Assembly (NCBI GenBank): GCA_900314655.1
Contig: OMWC01000026.1
Location: forward strand, 1-48,308
DNA: 48,308 bases
Source of the DNA: an uncultured Prevotellaceae bacterium
GTDB taxonomy: Bacteria; Bacteroidota; Bacteroidia; Bacteroidales; Bacteroidaceae
Reading direction: 5' to 3'
Every line of letters starts with the position of its first letter. The first letter of the stretch is position 1. The notes beneath the pieces were generated by a model. That model was given only the letters and a program-made list of their open reading frames with translations, ran no database searches and was not told where the DNA came from. Positions 22,870-31,848 of the stretch are shown here, one piece after another. The position numbers were made by a program, and so were the translations under genes.

Positions 22870-25407
22870 ATGCAGAAAAAGTTTAAACTGGCAGCAATCG
22901 CCTTGTGCTATGCTCCGCTCACTTTCGCACAGACGACAGTGACGCAGCCTGACGAACAAGCCAACAACGCTGTCATCAACGAGTCTGCCTTCACCTTTAC
23001 AGAAGCGCAATTGGGTGAAGACGACAACGTTTCGCAAAACCTGACCATCGTTGGCTCCAACAGCAACGCTTATGCCAGCGAGGTGGGGTATCGTTTCAGT
23101 GCAGCAAGGTTCAAATACAGGGCCTTTGGTGCAAAATACAACGACATCTACATCAATGGCAACCCCGTAAACGACGTAGAGAGAGGAGAATTCCGCTACT
23201 CGTTCGTGGGAGGTCTGAACAACCAGACGCGTGGTGTGGAGGCTGCACTTCCCTTCGAGTACAACACGTTCAGCCTCAGCGCAATGGGCGGCAGCAACAA
23301 CTACAACTTCCGTCCGAGTGCCATGCCCACTGGCCATCGTGTATCACTGGCAGGAGCAAACCGCAACTACACCTTCCGCGGCATGTATTCTTACAACAGC
23401 GGACTCTCCGAGAAAGGATGGGCGTTTTCTGCCGGCCTCACCTACCGTTGGGCAAACATGGAAACAGCACAGATTGAGGGAACGTTCTACAACGCCCTCT
23501 CCTACTTCCTCGGTGTGGAGAAGGTGATTGGCGACGGCACTCACGCCATCTCATTCGTCACATGGGGTAACCCGACGGAACGTGCCGCTCAGGCTGCATC
23601 CACCGATGAGATGTACTGGCTGGCCAACAGCAATTTCTACAATCCCAACTGGGGTTATCAAGGTGGGAAAAAGCGTAATTCGCGCATCATCCACGACTAT
23701 GCGCCGGCAGGTCTGCTCACCTGGGACTACAAAATCGACCTGAACACCAAACTCACCACGACGCTCCTGGGTAAGTATTCCATGTTCAGCAGTTCACGTC
23801 TGAACTACAACAACGCCACCAATCCGGCTCCCGACTACTACAGCCTGATGCCCAGCTATTATTATAATGTATGGGATCACACCGGAACGGCAACCGACCT
23901 GGCAAACTGGAATGCTGCTTACGAATATCTGAGCGCCTCAAAGGCAAACCGCCAGCTCAATTGGGACAAGATGTACTATGCCAACCAGATGGCCAGCATT
24001 CAGGGAGCCGATGCCATGTACTACCAGCAGGCTTACCACGACGACCAGTTCTCACTAAGTCTGGCGAGCGTTCTGGACAAGCAACTCACCAACACCTCAA
24101 AACTGAATGCCGGCATCAACCTCTCTACAAACACTGGTTTCCACTACCAGACGATGGAGGATTTGCTCGGTGCTTCCTCATTCCACAACATCAACACCTA
24201 TGTGGTAGGTACCTACGCTGAGAGTTCCGACCAGGTGCAGTATGACATGAACAATCCCAACAGCGTGATTCGCGAAGGCGACCGCTTCGGTTACGACTAC
24301 AATATCCTAGTGAATAAAGTCAATGCCTGGGCTGTCTATTCAAAGAATTTCCGCAAGGTGAATACCTTCATCGGAGGACGAATCGGCGGACAGACGCTGC
24401 AGCGCGACGGTAAGATGCGCAACGGACTTGCTCCCGACAACTCTTACGGCAAAGGCAAGACAGCCAAGTTCCTGGATGGCGGCGGCAAGGCTGGTCTCAT
24501 CTGGACCATCGGCCACGGACACATGGTGAACGCTGGCGTAGGTTTCGAATGGAAAGCACCGCAGGCACGCAACGCTTTCTCTGCCCCACAGGTTAACAAC
24601 GACTTTACAACCAACCTGAAAAACGAGAAGATTTTCAGTTCTGAGATTGGCTACCAGTATCAGACTTCATGGCTGCATGCCAATCTGAGCGGTTACTTCA
24701 GCCGTCTGACAGACGTGTCGGAGTACAGCATGGCTTACAGCGACATCCAGAACTCATTCTCTTACATTTCACTCACGGGCATCAATAAGGAATACTACGG
24801 CGTGGAGCTGGGCATGAAGTTCAAAGTGACTTCTGAGTTCGATATCAAAGCCCTTGGAACCGTCAGCGAGGCGAAATACACCAACAATGCCAACGTGCGC
24901 TATATGCTTTCCAACAGCGGTACCTATACCGACGACATCTGCGTGAACAAGGGAATGCGCGAAGGCGGCACGCCACTCACGGCTGCCAGCATCGACCTGA
25001 GCTATCATGCCAGCGGTTGGTATATTGACCTCATTGGAAACTACTTCGACCAGATCTATCTCTACTATTCGCCCATCACCCGATTCTACAACGACTTCCC
25101 CGATCCTGACAACGACGGTGTGCGCGACCTCACCACACTGGCTTCTCAGGCCAAAGGAAAAGGCGGATTCATGCTCGATGCCTCTATCGGTAAGAGCATC
25201 TATCTGAAAAAAGGTTCGCTGAGCATCAACCTCATGCTTACCAACATTCTGAACAACACCAGAATCGTGACTGGCGGTATGGAGCAGAACCGTCGCGACA
25301 AAGACGCACAGGGCGAAGACATCCGTACCTACAATTTCTATAACTCTCCGAAGAAGTTCTATGCAAATGGAACCAACGGCATGCTCATCGTCACTTACAA
25401 ATTCTAA
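22870..25407 (+). CDS. TonB-dependent outer-membrane receptor
   Basis: 845 residues with a signal peptide (MQKKFKLAAIALCYAPLTFA/Q). A short plug-like part (about 35-130: NLTIVGSNSNAYAS, YNDIYINGNPVND) leads into a long beta-barrel rich in alternating aromatic strands, and the last residue is Phe (MLIVTYKF), as in outer-membrane barrels. There is no carboxypeptidase-like N-terminal extension, unlike SusC proteins, and no SusD gene follows. Instead the next genes are DUF5689-like and OB-fold-like lipoproteins, 12 and 45 bases apart, and the divergent gene is a nuclease. The context points to uptake of nucleic acid or its fragments; the substrate is inference. Confidence 0.88.
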   Translation: MQKKFKLAAIALCYAPLTFAQTTVTQPDEQANNAVINESAFTFTEAQLGEDDNVSQNLTIVGSNSNAYASEVGYRFSAARFKYRAFGAKYNDIYINGNPVNDVERGEFRYSFVGGLNNQTRGVEAALPFEYNTFSLSAMGGSNNYNFRPSAMPTGHRVSLAGANRNYTFRGMYSYNSGLSEKGWAFSAGLTYRWANMETAQIEGTFYNALSYFLGVEKVIGDGTHAISFVTWGNPTERAAQAASTDEMYWLANSNFYNPNWGYQGGKKRNSRIIHDYAPAGLLTWDYKIDLNTKLTTTLLGKYSMFSSSRLNYNNATNPAPDYYSLMPSYYYNVWDHTGTATDLANWNAAYEYLSASKANRQLNWDKMYYANQMASIQGADAMYYQQAYHDDQFSLSLASVLDKQLTNTSKLNAGINLSTNTGFHYQTMEDLLGASSFHNINTYVVGTYAESSDQVQYDMNNPNSVIREGDRFGYDYNILVNKVNAWAVYSKNFRKVNTFIGGRIGGQTLQRDGKMRNGLAPDNSYGKGKTAKFLDGGGKAGLIWTIGHGHMVNAGVGFEWKAPQARNAFSAPQVNNDFTTNLKNEKIFSSEIGYQYQTSWLHANLSGYFSRLTDVSEYSMAYSDIQNSFSYISLTGINKEYYGVELGMKFKVTSEFDIKALGTVSEAKYTNNANVRYMLSNSGTYTDDICVNKGMREGGTPLTAASIDLSYHASGWYIDLIGNYFDQIYLYYSPITRFYNDFPDPDNDGVRDLTTLASQAKGKGGFMLDASIGKSIYLKKGSLSINLMLTNILNNTRIVTGGMEQNRRDKDAQGEDIRTYNFYNSPKKFYANGTNGMLIVTYKF

Positions 25408-25419
25408 ATCCGTAGCAAT

Positions 25420-26247
25420 ATGAAAAGTATCAAATATATTCTGATAGCAGCCGTTTGCGCGCTATTCTCTTCCTGTATGGACGGTGACTGGGAGGAGCCT
25501 TTCCTCTCGCCCTATCTCTATGGCAACAAGGATATCTCTGAGGGGAATGTGATCACAATTGCCGAACTCATCAAGAAGTATCCCAACGTGTTCGCCAGCA
25601 CCGACCAGAACGCGGAAATAACCGAAGAAATTCAGATCAAAGCCCGCGTGACAGGCAACGACCTGGGCGGCAACCTCTATAAGCAGATAGCCATTCAAGA
25701 CGAAACGGGAGCCCTACTCGTTGCCGTCAACCAGAATGGTATGAACGGCTACCTGCCCGAAGGCCAGGAGATTCTCATCGACCTCAAAGGACTCCACATC
25801 GGCGGCTACCGCAAACAGCCCGAACTGGGTGCACCCTATAACGGAACCAGCATCGGACGTATGTCGAAAGACATCTGGCAACAGCACTTCAAGGTCGTAG
25901 GCGGTTTCCAGGATATCGACCCCGATGCCATCCAACCAGTAGAGTTCACCACTGAGTTTGCCAAGGACTACAACAATAACTGCGGCAAACTGGTTGTGCT
26001 GAAGAACGTCCATTTCACTAATGCAGACGGGAAAAGTACCTTAACCACAGGAACCGCGACAGGTGGAAACTATGTGAACCAGACGCTGAAGGAGTTTGGC
26101 AGCAACGTGGTGGTACGCACCAGCACCTATGCCGACTTCGGAGCCTTGGTAATGCCTACGGGAGCTGTCACGCTCACCGGCATTGCCACGCGCTACAACA
26201 ACACATGGCAGATACTGATTCGCAAAACCAGCGACATAAAGTATTAA
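25420..26247 (+). CDS. DUF5689-like surface lipoprotein
   Basis: 275 residues with a lipobox (ALFSSC, Cys19). After the signal, VITIAELIKKYPN leads into a first OB-like segment (IQIKARVTGNDLGGNLYKQIAIQDETGALLVAV) and a second (VVLKNVHFTNADGK through VTLTGIATRYNNTWQILIRKTSDI), the pattern of DUF5689. These lipoproteins usually follow a TonB-dependent receptor and lie near extracellular nucleases in Bacteroidetes, so I take it as the surface partner of the upstream receptor. The ligand is not known. Confidence 0.78.
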   Translation: MKSIKYILIAAVCALFSSCMDGDWEEPFLSPYLYGNKDISEGNVITIAELIKKYPNVFASTDQNAEITEEIQIKARVTGNDLGGNLYKQIAIQDETGALLVAVNQNGMNGYLPEGQEILIDLKGLHIGGYRKQPELGAPYNGTSIGRMSKDIWQQHFKVVGGFQDIDPDAIQPVEFTTEFAKDYNNNCGKLVVLKNVHFTNADGKSTLTTGTATGGNYVNQTLKEFGSNVVVRTSTYADFGALVMPTGAVTLTGIATRYNNTWQILIRKTSDIKY

Positions 26248-26281
26248 AAAGGTAAAAAAGTAAAAAGGTAAAACAAAAAAG
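26248..26281 (+). repeat. Short A-rich tandem repeat
   Basis: Units of AAAAGGTAAAA and AAAAAGTAAAA fill the spacer between the two lipoprotein genes. No hairpin is evident, so read-through is expected. Confidence 0.5.
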
Positions 26282-26292
26282 AAAACAACGAT

Positions 26293-28020
26293 ATGAAAAA
26301 GATTATCTATTCCGTGATGATGTTGGCCATGGCGGCCTTCTCATTCACCAGTTGTGAGGATGTACCCATGCCTTACGACATGCCCGGTTATACTGCCGAT
26401 AAAGACGAACCGATAGCACAACTTGTGGGAGACGGTACTGTGGAGAATCCCTATAATGTGGCAAGCGCACTGTACCTGATTACCGAAGGTAAGACTACCG
26501 ATCAAGCTGTAGCTGTAGAGGGTATCATCTCTCAGATAGACGAGATAGACACCGGCTCCTTCGGAAACGCTACATACTACATTTCCGATGACGGAACGAC
26601 AGCGAAGCAATTGCAAGTATATCGCGGCTACTATTTAAACGGTGCAAGATTCAAGGACAAAGCGGCTATCAAAGTCGGTGACAAGGTAATCGTCTCCGGA
26701 CAATTAACCTATCACAACCAAAAGACTCCTGAGTTTGCCCAGGGTAGCTCCATCTACTCACTCAACGGACAAGGCGGTGGTAGCGTGCCTGCCGGTGAGG
26801 CAAAGGGTTCCGGCACACAGGCTGATCCGTTCAATGTGGCAGCTGCCATAGCCAAGTGTAAGGAGATTGGCACGAATCCTTCTACAGAGAAGTATTATGT
26901 CAAGGGTACTGCCGTGGATGGCGCCACTGCCGATGACTCCTTTAACAACATCACCTTCGACATTGCTGACACAGAAGGCGGTGCGAAGTTTAAATGTTTC
27001 CAGGTGAAAGGCACAGACGGCAAACCTCTACCTGCCGGTTACGCTATTAAAAAGGGTGATGAAGTTGTAGTCTATGGTCCTATTTACAATTATAGCGGCA
27101 ACACCCCCGAGACAGCTGGTAAGAGTGCGGCTAACATTGTAACCGTCAATGGCAAGCCTACCAGCGAAGGAGGCAGCACACAGCCTTCCAATAGCTCTAC
27201 CCTCGACAACCCATACACCGTGGCAAAGGCTTTGGAAACTGCTAATGCCCTGAGCGACAACGAAACAACCTCTGACAACTTCTACATCAAGGGCAAGGTA
27301 ACCCGCAAGGCCAATACCGCTGACGAGATCGGTCCTAATTCAGAGAAGAAATACAAGGACATGAACTACTACATCTCTGATGACGGAACACAGTCGAAAG
27401 AGCTTTACATTTATCGAGGCAAGTATCTTGACGGTGCCGACTTTACAGCCTTCGACCAGCTGAAAGAGGGCGACGAGGTTATCGTTTATGGACAGCTTCA
27501 GAAGTATATCGACTCGAAAAACGGTAACGCTGTTATTTGCGAGTTGAAAAACAGTAAGATTGTAAAGCTTAACGGACAAAGCGGCTCTGGAGAACAAGGT
27601 GGAAGCGGCTCTGGCACTGTTTCTGGCAACAGCATCACCTTCTCCGCACAGGGTTATCAAAATCAACAGGATTTCAATGGCCAAAGCATCACGCTGGGCG
27701 ATGCCAAACTCTCCTTCTCTAAGGGAAGTGGCAGCACTACGCCGAAGTACTACGACACGGGAACTGCCATGCGCCTGTATGGCGGCAACACGCTGACCAT
27801 CTCTTCAAGCAAAACCATCAGCAAAGTGGAGTTCACCTACGGCGAGGACTATAATGGCACGTCCTACTATCCCACTGCAGACAACTCTACTGTGACTCCT
27901 GGTACCTATGACTACAGCACTCACACCTGGACGGGCAGTGCCAATGAAATTGTACTGAGCCGCTCCGCATCTACAGGTCACTTCCGCATTGTGAGCATCA
28001 CCATTACCTATGCAAAATAG
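26293..28020 (+). CDS. Lipoprotein with three tandem OB-fold-like (DUF6359-type) domains
   Basis: 575 residues; lipobox FSFTSC (Cys21). Three homologous modules of about 125 residues follow (about 45-165, 170-292, 300-430). Each starts with xNPYNVAxA or xDPFNVAAA, continues with a V.G.I/Y.KG strand and a YYISDDGT-like segment, and closes with a GD(K/E)V(I/V)V.G strand. The first and third share ISDDGTTAKQLQVYRG-like and ISDDGTQSKELYIYRG text. Ser/Gly linkers separate them, and a C-terminal beta-sandwich (about 445-575, ITFSAQGYQNQQ to FRIVSITITYAK) ends the protein. OB folds commonly bind nucleic acid or oligosaccharides; with the receptor and nucleases around it, nucleic-acid capture is plausible but inferred. 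Confidence 0.75.
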   Translation: MKKIIYSVMMLAMAAFSFTSCEDVPMPYDMPGYTADKDEPIAQLVGDGTVENPYNVASALYLITEGKTTDQAVAVEGIISQIDEIDTGSFGNATYYISDDGTTAKQLQVYRGYYLNGARFKDKAAIKVGDKVIVSGQLTYHNQKTPEFAQGSSIYSLNGQGGGSVPAGEAKGSGTQADPFNVAAAIAKCKEIGTNPSTEKYYVKGTAVDGATADDSFNNITFDIADTEGGAKFKCFQVKGTDGKPLPAGYAIKKGDEVVVYGPIYNYSGNTPETAGKSAANIVTVNGKPTSEGGSTQPSNSSTLDNPYTVAKALETANALSDNETTSDNFYIKGKVTRKANTADEIGPNSEKKYKDMNYYISDDGTQSKELYIYRGKYLDGADFTAFDQLKEGDEVIVYGQLQKYIDSKNGNAVICELKNSKIVKLNGQSGSGEQGGSGSGTVSGNSITFSAQGYQNQQDFNGQSITLGDAKLSFSKGSGSTTPKYYDTGTAMRLYGGNTLTISSSKTISKVEFTYGEDYNGTSYYPTADNSTVTPGTYDYSTHTWTGSANEIVLSRSASTGHFRIVSITITYAK

Positions 28021-28048
28021 GCAATAAAGCAAGAAAATGGCAGAAAAG

Positions 28049-28080
28049 TTTGCGGATTCAGAAAAAAGTCCGTACCTTTG
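28049..28080 (+). promoter_or_regulatory. Promoter of rpmE2
   Basis: TTTG (28049-28052), 20 bases, TACCTTTG (28073-28080): a perfect consensus, 38 bases before the ATG. Confidence 0.8.
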
Positions 28081-28118
28081 CAGCCCGAAATATATTTAAT
28101 TAATTAATAAACAAGAAA

Positions 28119-28373
28119 ATGAAAAAAGGTATTCATCCCGAAAACTATCGCCCCGTCGTGTTTAAGGACATGTCCAACGGCGATATGTTCCTCTCACGTT
28201 CCACATGCAAGACTACAGATACAGTGGAATTTGAAGGCGAAACTTACCCAGTGGTAAAGCTTGAAATTTCTAACACTTCTCACCCGTTCTACACTGGTAA
28301 GAGCAAGCTCGTTGATACGGCTGGTCGCGTTGACCGCTTCATGAGCCGCTATGCTAAGAGCACCAAGAAGTAA
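28119..28373 (+). CDS. rpmE2: 50S ribosomal protein L31 type B
   Basis: 84 residues, normal length for the zinc-free form. [21 protein letters not shown], the [21 protein letters not shown] core and the lack of the CxxC pair define the type B paralogue. It is monocistronic, with its own promoter and a strong terminator at 28405-28457. It separates the receptor operon from the secreted nuclease gene. Confidence 0.97.
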   Translation: MKKGIHPENYRPVVFKDMSNGDMFLSRSTCKTTDTVEFEGETYPVVKLEISNTSHPFYTGKSKLVDTAGRVDRFMSRYAKSTKK

Positions 28374-28404
28374 TATCTTTCTTTTCAAGATAAAACAAAC
28401 AAGC

Positions 28405-28457
28405 GGAATGCGTCAGCGTGTAGTTGCATATGCACGCCGACGCATTTCCTTTTCTTA
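28405..28457 (+). terminator. Terminator after rpmE2
   Basis: GGAATGCGTCAGCGTG pairs with CACGCCGACGCATTTCC with two small irregularities, followed by a T-rich tract from 28450. Confidence 0.85.
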
Positions 28458-28470
28458 AAGCCCCCCTACT

Positions 28471-29415
28471 ATGCAATACAAGTACCTTCTACCCGCCCTC
28501 GTCCTCACACTTGCATTCACGGCATGTAGCGATGACGACAAGCTGCCACACATCGATGACAGGCAGCAGACCTCCACGGAGAACAAGAACCTGAATCCTG
28601 CCACCGTCTCGGAATGGCAGCGGCTGGAGGTTCCAAGAGTGAAGAACAATGCTGAAAACATTGTCTTGGTGAGGAAGGTGCCGTCCTACGGCGTGAACTA
28701 CATCCTGGAATACGACCGGAAGAAGCGCTCTCAGCGATGGGCCTGCTTCCAGTGGTACGACGGCAATAGTGGCACGGCCTGGAACCGCAGCAACTGGGAT
28801 TACGAAACGAGCAACCCCTGGGCTATGCTCAACCTAAGGACCCACGGATGGGGAGACCCTTTCCAACCAGACCCTGACCTGCCCCTTGAAGAAAGGACGG
28901 AACTGGAGGAATACGATGGAATTCCCTACCAACGCGGACATATCATAGCTTCGGCAGACCGCGTTAACTCCAAGGAAGCCAACGAGCAGACCTTCTATCT
29001 CTCCAACATTATGCCGCAATATAGGAACCTGAACGAAGGTATCTGGCAGGACATGGAAAGCCAACTGCGCACATGGAACAGCAAGAAGAACAAGCCTTAT
29101 CGCGAAACGCTGTACGTCTGCAAGGGCGGCACCATCGACGGAAACAACATCAACACCACAACCGCCACGGGGCTCATCGTGCCGAAATATTTCTTCATGG
29201 CCGTTCTGGCGAAAGTTTCCAACAACAACTATAAGGCCTTGGCTTTCTGGGTGGCTCATACATCCACCAACGAGAAAGGCAAACCACTGAAGAACTACGT
29301 GAAGAGCATTGACGAACTGGAGCAGCTCACAGGCATCGATTTCTTCTGCAACCTGCCTGACGCCATTGAGGACGAAGTAGAGAAATCATATACGCTTGCC
29401 GATTGGGGATTATAA
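28471..29415 (+). CDS. Secreted DNA/RNA non-specific endonuclease (lipoprotein)
   Basis: 314 residues with a lipobox LAFTAC (Cys19), so it is membrane-anchored, probably on the surface. The beta-beta-alpha-Me catalytic motif is YQRGHIIASADR with general base His157; Gln replaces the Asp of the classical DRGH, as is common in Bacteroidetes members. The metal-binding helix is in FYLSNIMPQYRNLNEGIW (Asn179, Asn188). It would cleave DNA and RNA without sequence preference. Together with the divergent EEP protein and the OB-fold lipoproteins it supplies the degradation step of the proposed nucleic-acid locus, although it has its own transcription unit behind the rpmE2 terminator. Confidence 0.92.
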   Translation: MQYKYLLPALVLTLAFTACSDDDKLPHIDDRQQTSTENKNLNPATVSEWQRLEVPRVKNNAENIVLVRKVPSYGVNYILEYDRKKRSQRWACFQWYDGNSGTAWNRSNWDYETSNPWAMLNLRTHGWGDPFQPDPDLPLEERTELEEYDGIPYQRGHIIASADRVNSKEANEQTFYLSNIMPQYRNLNEGIWQDMESQLRTWNSKKNKPYRETLYVCKGGTIDGNNINTTTATGLIVPKYFFMAVLAKVSNNNYKALAFWVAHTSTNEKGKPLKNYVKSIDELEQLTGIDFFCNLPDAIEDEVEKSYTLADWGL

Positions 29416-29430
29416 GCAACAGAAATAAGA

Positions 29431-29468
29431 AAAAGCCACTTGGTCTGCGGAGGCCAAGTGGCTTTTTT
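29431..29468 (+). terminator. Rho-independent terminator of the endonuclease gene
   Basis: GCCACTTGG and CCAAGTGGC form a perfect 9-bp stem flanked by an A5 and a T6 tract. Confidence 0.92.
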
Positions 29469-29492
29469 CAATAAATGTCTAATCTTTATATC

Positions 29493-30047
29493 TTATTTTG
29501 CAAATACGCCTTTACTTGCGAATCTAACTGTTTCGCCATCGGAAGCACGTGTCCAAATTGAACTACTCCTCCAATAAGGATCCCAGTTAAACTCTCTGAT
29601 AGCTTTGAGGCTGAAATAGATTTCATCATCGCTATAACCATCATCTATATAACCTTCGAAAAAGCCTCTGTCCAATGTATAGTCTGAAATATGGACAGGT
29701 CTCCAACCTGTGTCAGCATAACGTAAGGTGATTGTCCCCCAAGATACAGACCATGTGAATTCGCTATATGCGAAATTATTGTATGGATCATGTATGTCAT
29801 AATCAACCTCGTATCCTGTCCCAGAATTATAACTATCTCCACTAAAGAACATAGTTGTTCTGTAAGTATTGCCTGTAAGGCCCCAACGGTCATAGTAATA
29901 ATGCTCAATTGTGCCTTGCCAAGTCTTACCTGCCCCACGGAAGCCTGACAGATCCTCTGAAATTTTCTCATCCTCATCGCAAGATGTGAAAGTGAATGAC
30001 AGCATTGCTATCGCAACCATCGTCAACAGAGCGTGAATTCTTTTCAT
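29493..30047 (-). CDS. Small lipoprotein of unknown function
   Basis: 184 residues with a lipobox FTFTSC (Cys24 from this start) followed by an acidic tether (DEDEKISED). The mature part (KTWQGTIEHYYYDRWGLTGNTYRTTMFF through TLDRGFFEGYIDDGY to LKAIREFNWDPYWRSSS) is rich in aromatic residues in alternating strands, suggesting a small beta-barrel, possibly lipocalin-like. I do not recognise the family with certainty. The ATG at 30047 (MKRIHALL) gives a normal signal; an upstream ATG adds four residues. Confidence 0.7.
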   Translation of the reverse strand: MKRIHALLTMVAIAMLSFTFTSCDEDEKISEDLSGFRGAGKTWQGTIEHYYYDRWGLTGNTYRTTMFFSGDSYNSGTGYEVDYDIHDPYNNFAYSEFTWSVSWGTITLRYADTGWRPVHISDYTLDRGFFEGYIDDGYSDDEIYFSLKAIREFNWDPYWRSSSIWTRASDGETVRFASKGVFAK

Positions 30048-30225
30048 ATCTTTAAACATTAAATGGTTTTACGTCTTGTTTACGATGCAAAGATAAGGCA
30101 AAAACGCCAAAACGCCAAAGGAAAAAACCATATTCTTCCGTAGGGAAATCCCTAAGCGCAAGGTATAGGTGGTTAAAATTCAATAATTCTTTATTCGTCG
30201 TATCGCATTCTTCATTTACTTTTAT

Positions 30226-30233
30226 TATCTTTG
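30226..30233 (+). promoter_or_regulatory. Minus-7 element of the gpx-trxB operon
   Basis: TATCTTTG lies 37 bases before the ATG. There is no clear -33 TTTG, which would fit activator dependence. Confidence 0.45.
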
Positions 30234-30270
30234 TACAAGAATCAAATTCAACAAACACTTCAAAAGGAAA

Positions 30271-30822
30271 ATGAAAACAATTTATGATTTCTCTGTCAAA
30301 GACAGAAAGGGAGCTAACGTTTCCCTGAAAGAGTATGCTAACGAGGTTCTGCTTATCGTCAATACAGCCACAAAGTGCGGATTCACACCTCAGTATGACG
30401 AACTTGAGGCACTCTATGAGAAATACCACGCTCAAGGCTTTAACATCCTCGACTTCCCCTGCAACCAGTTCGGTCAGCAGGCACCAGGCACCGACGAAAG
30501 CATCCACGAATTCTGCAAACTGAACTTTGGCACCGAATTCCCACGATTCAAGAAGGTCAAGGTAAACGGCGAAGATGCCGACCCGCTCTTTAAGTTCCTG
30601 CAGGAGCAGAAAGGCTTTGCCGGATGGGACATGGAGCATCCTATCGCCCACATCCTCGACGACATGCTCTCCAAGGCTGACCCCGACTATAAGCAAAAAC
30701 CCGACATCAAGTGGAACTTCACCAAGTTCCTCATCAACAAGAAGGGACAGGTGGTAGCCCGCTTTGAGCCTACGGAGAAGATAGAGAATATTGAAAAGCA
30801 AATTGAAGAACTTCTGAAATAA
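30271..30822 (+). CDS. Glutathione peroxidase family protein (thioredoxin-dependent peroxidase)
   Basis: 183 residues, usual length. Peroxidatic Cys36 in NTATKCGFTPQY, the Gln-containing LDFPCNQFGQQAPG motif and KWNFTKFLI with the active-site Trp/Asn. Bacterial Cys-GPx enzymes reduce hydroperoxides with thioredoxin rather than glutathione. That fits the very next gene, trxB, whose ATG directly follows this stop codon, so the reductant system is encoded in the same operon. Confidence 0.94.
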   Translation: MKTIYDFSVKDRKGANVSLKEYANEVLLIVNTATKCGFTPQYDELEALYEKYHAQGFNILDFPCNQFGQQAPGTDESIHEFCKLNFGTEFPRFKKVKVNGEDADPLFKFLQEQKGFAGWDMEHPIAHILDDMLSKADPDYKQKPDIKWNFTKFLINKKGQVVARFEPTEKIENIEKQIEELLK

Positions 30823-31755
30823 ATGGAACACATCAAATGCTTGATCATCGGCAGCGGCCCTGCCGGTTATACAGCAGCCATCTATGCGGGGCGCGCCAAC
30901 CTCTCTCCCGTGCTCTACTGCGGATTGCAGATGGGCGGTCAGCTCACTCAGACCACCATCGTGGAGAATTTCCCGGGCTACCCCGACGGCGTGGATGCCA
31001 ACCAGATGATGATGGAACTCCGCCAGCAGGCAGAACGCTTCGGAGCTGATCTGCGCGACGGCGTCATCGCCAAGGCCGACTTCTCCAAGAAGCCTTACGT
31101 GCTGACCCTCGACGACGGAACTGCCCTCGAAGCCGACACGGTCATCATTGCCACAGGCGCTTCAGCCAAATACCTCGGACTGGAAGATGAAAAGAAATAC
31201 AACGGACAGGGTGTTTCAGCCTGTGCAACCTGCGATGGCTTCTTCTACCGCAAGAAGGTAGTGGCCGTGGTAGGCGGCGGTGATACGGCCTGCGAAGAGG
31301 CCACCTATCTGGCCCAGCTCTGTTCGAAGGTGTATATGATTGTGCGCAAGCCCTACCTCCGTGCTTCCGACATTATGAAGAAGCGCGTGGAGGATAATCC
31401 AAAGATTGAGATTCTCTTTGAGCACAACACGCTCGGACTCTACGGAGAAAACGGAGTGGAAGGCGCTCATCTCGTGAAACGGAAGGGCGAACCCGACGAA
31501 GAGCGCTACGACCTGCCCATCGACGGCTTCTTCCTCGCCATCGGCCACAAGCCTAATACCGATGTGTTCAAGGACTGGCTTGAACTGGACGAAACGGGCT
31601 ATATCAAGACCAAAGGCGACAGCCCCTGCACCAACATACCCGGTGTATTTGCTGCCGGCGACTGTGCCGACCCGCATTACCGCCAGGCCATCGTGGCCGC
31701 AGGCAGCGGTTGCAAGGCTGCCCTCGAAGCAGAACGTTATCTACAAACGCTATAA
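30823..31755 (+). CDS. trxB: Thioredoxin-disulfide reductase
   Basis: 310 residues. FAD site GSGPAGYTAAIYAGR, redox-active CATC (Cys134, Cys137) in SACATCDGFFYRKK, NADPH site VVGGGDTACEEA and C-terminal FAD motif GVFAAGDCADPHYRQ. It transfers electrons from NADPH to thioredoxin in the cytoplasm. The start abuts the stop of the peroxidase gene with no spacer, indicating coupled expression. Confidence 0.96.
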   Translation: MEHIKCLIIGSGPAGYTAAIYAGRANLSPVLYCGLQMGGQLTQTTIVENFPGYPDGVDANQMMMELRQQAERFGADLRDGVIAKADFSKKPYVLTLDDGTALEADTVIIATGASAKYLGLEDEKKYNGQGVSACATCDGFFYRKKVVAVVGGGDTACEEATYLAQLCSKVYMIVRKPYLRASDIMKKRVEDNPKIEILFEHNTLGLYGENGVEGAHLVKRKGEPDEERYDLPIDGFFLAIGHKPNTDVFKDWLELDETGYIKTKGDSPCTNIPGVFAAGDCADPHYRQAIVAAGSGCKAALEAERYLQTL

Positions 31756-31782
31756 GATTATTTTCCAGATTTTCAGACGGGG

Positions 31783-31822
31783 CCCCTCGCCCTCACTTAC
31801 CATATAGGGTGAGGGGACTTTT
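31783..31822 (+). terminator. Terminator-like GC-rich hairpin after trxB
   Basis: CCCCTCGCCCT and AGGGTGAGGGG form an imperfect stem around an ACTTACCATAT loop, followed by ACTTTTCT. It resembles the GC-rich dispersed palindromes of this window. Confidence 0.65.
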
Positions 31823-31848
31823 CTAAAAAAAAACCTAATAACACAGTC

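Noticed and set aside
22870..28020. SusCD-type polysaccharide utilisation locus
   Set aside because: No SusD homologue, glycoside hydrolase or hybrid sensor is present; the companions are OB-fold-like lipoproteins and nucleases.
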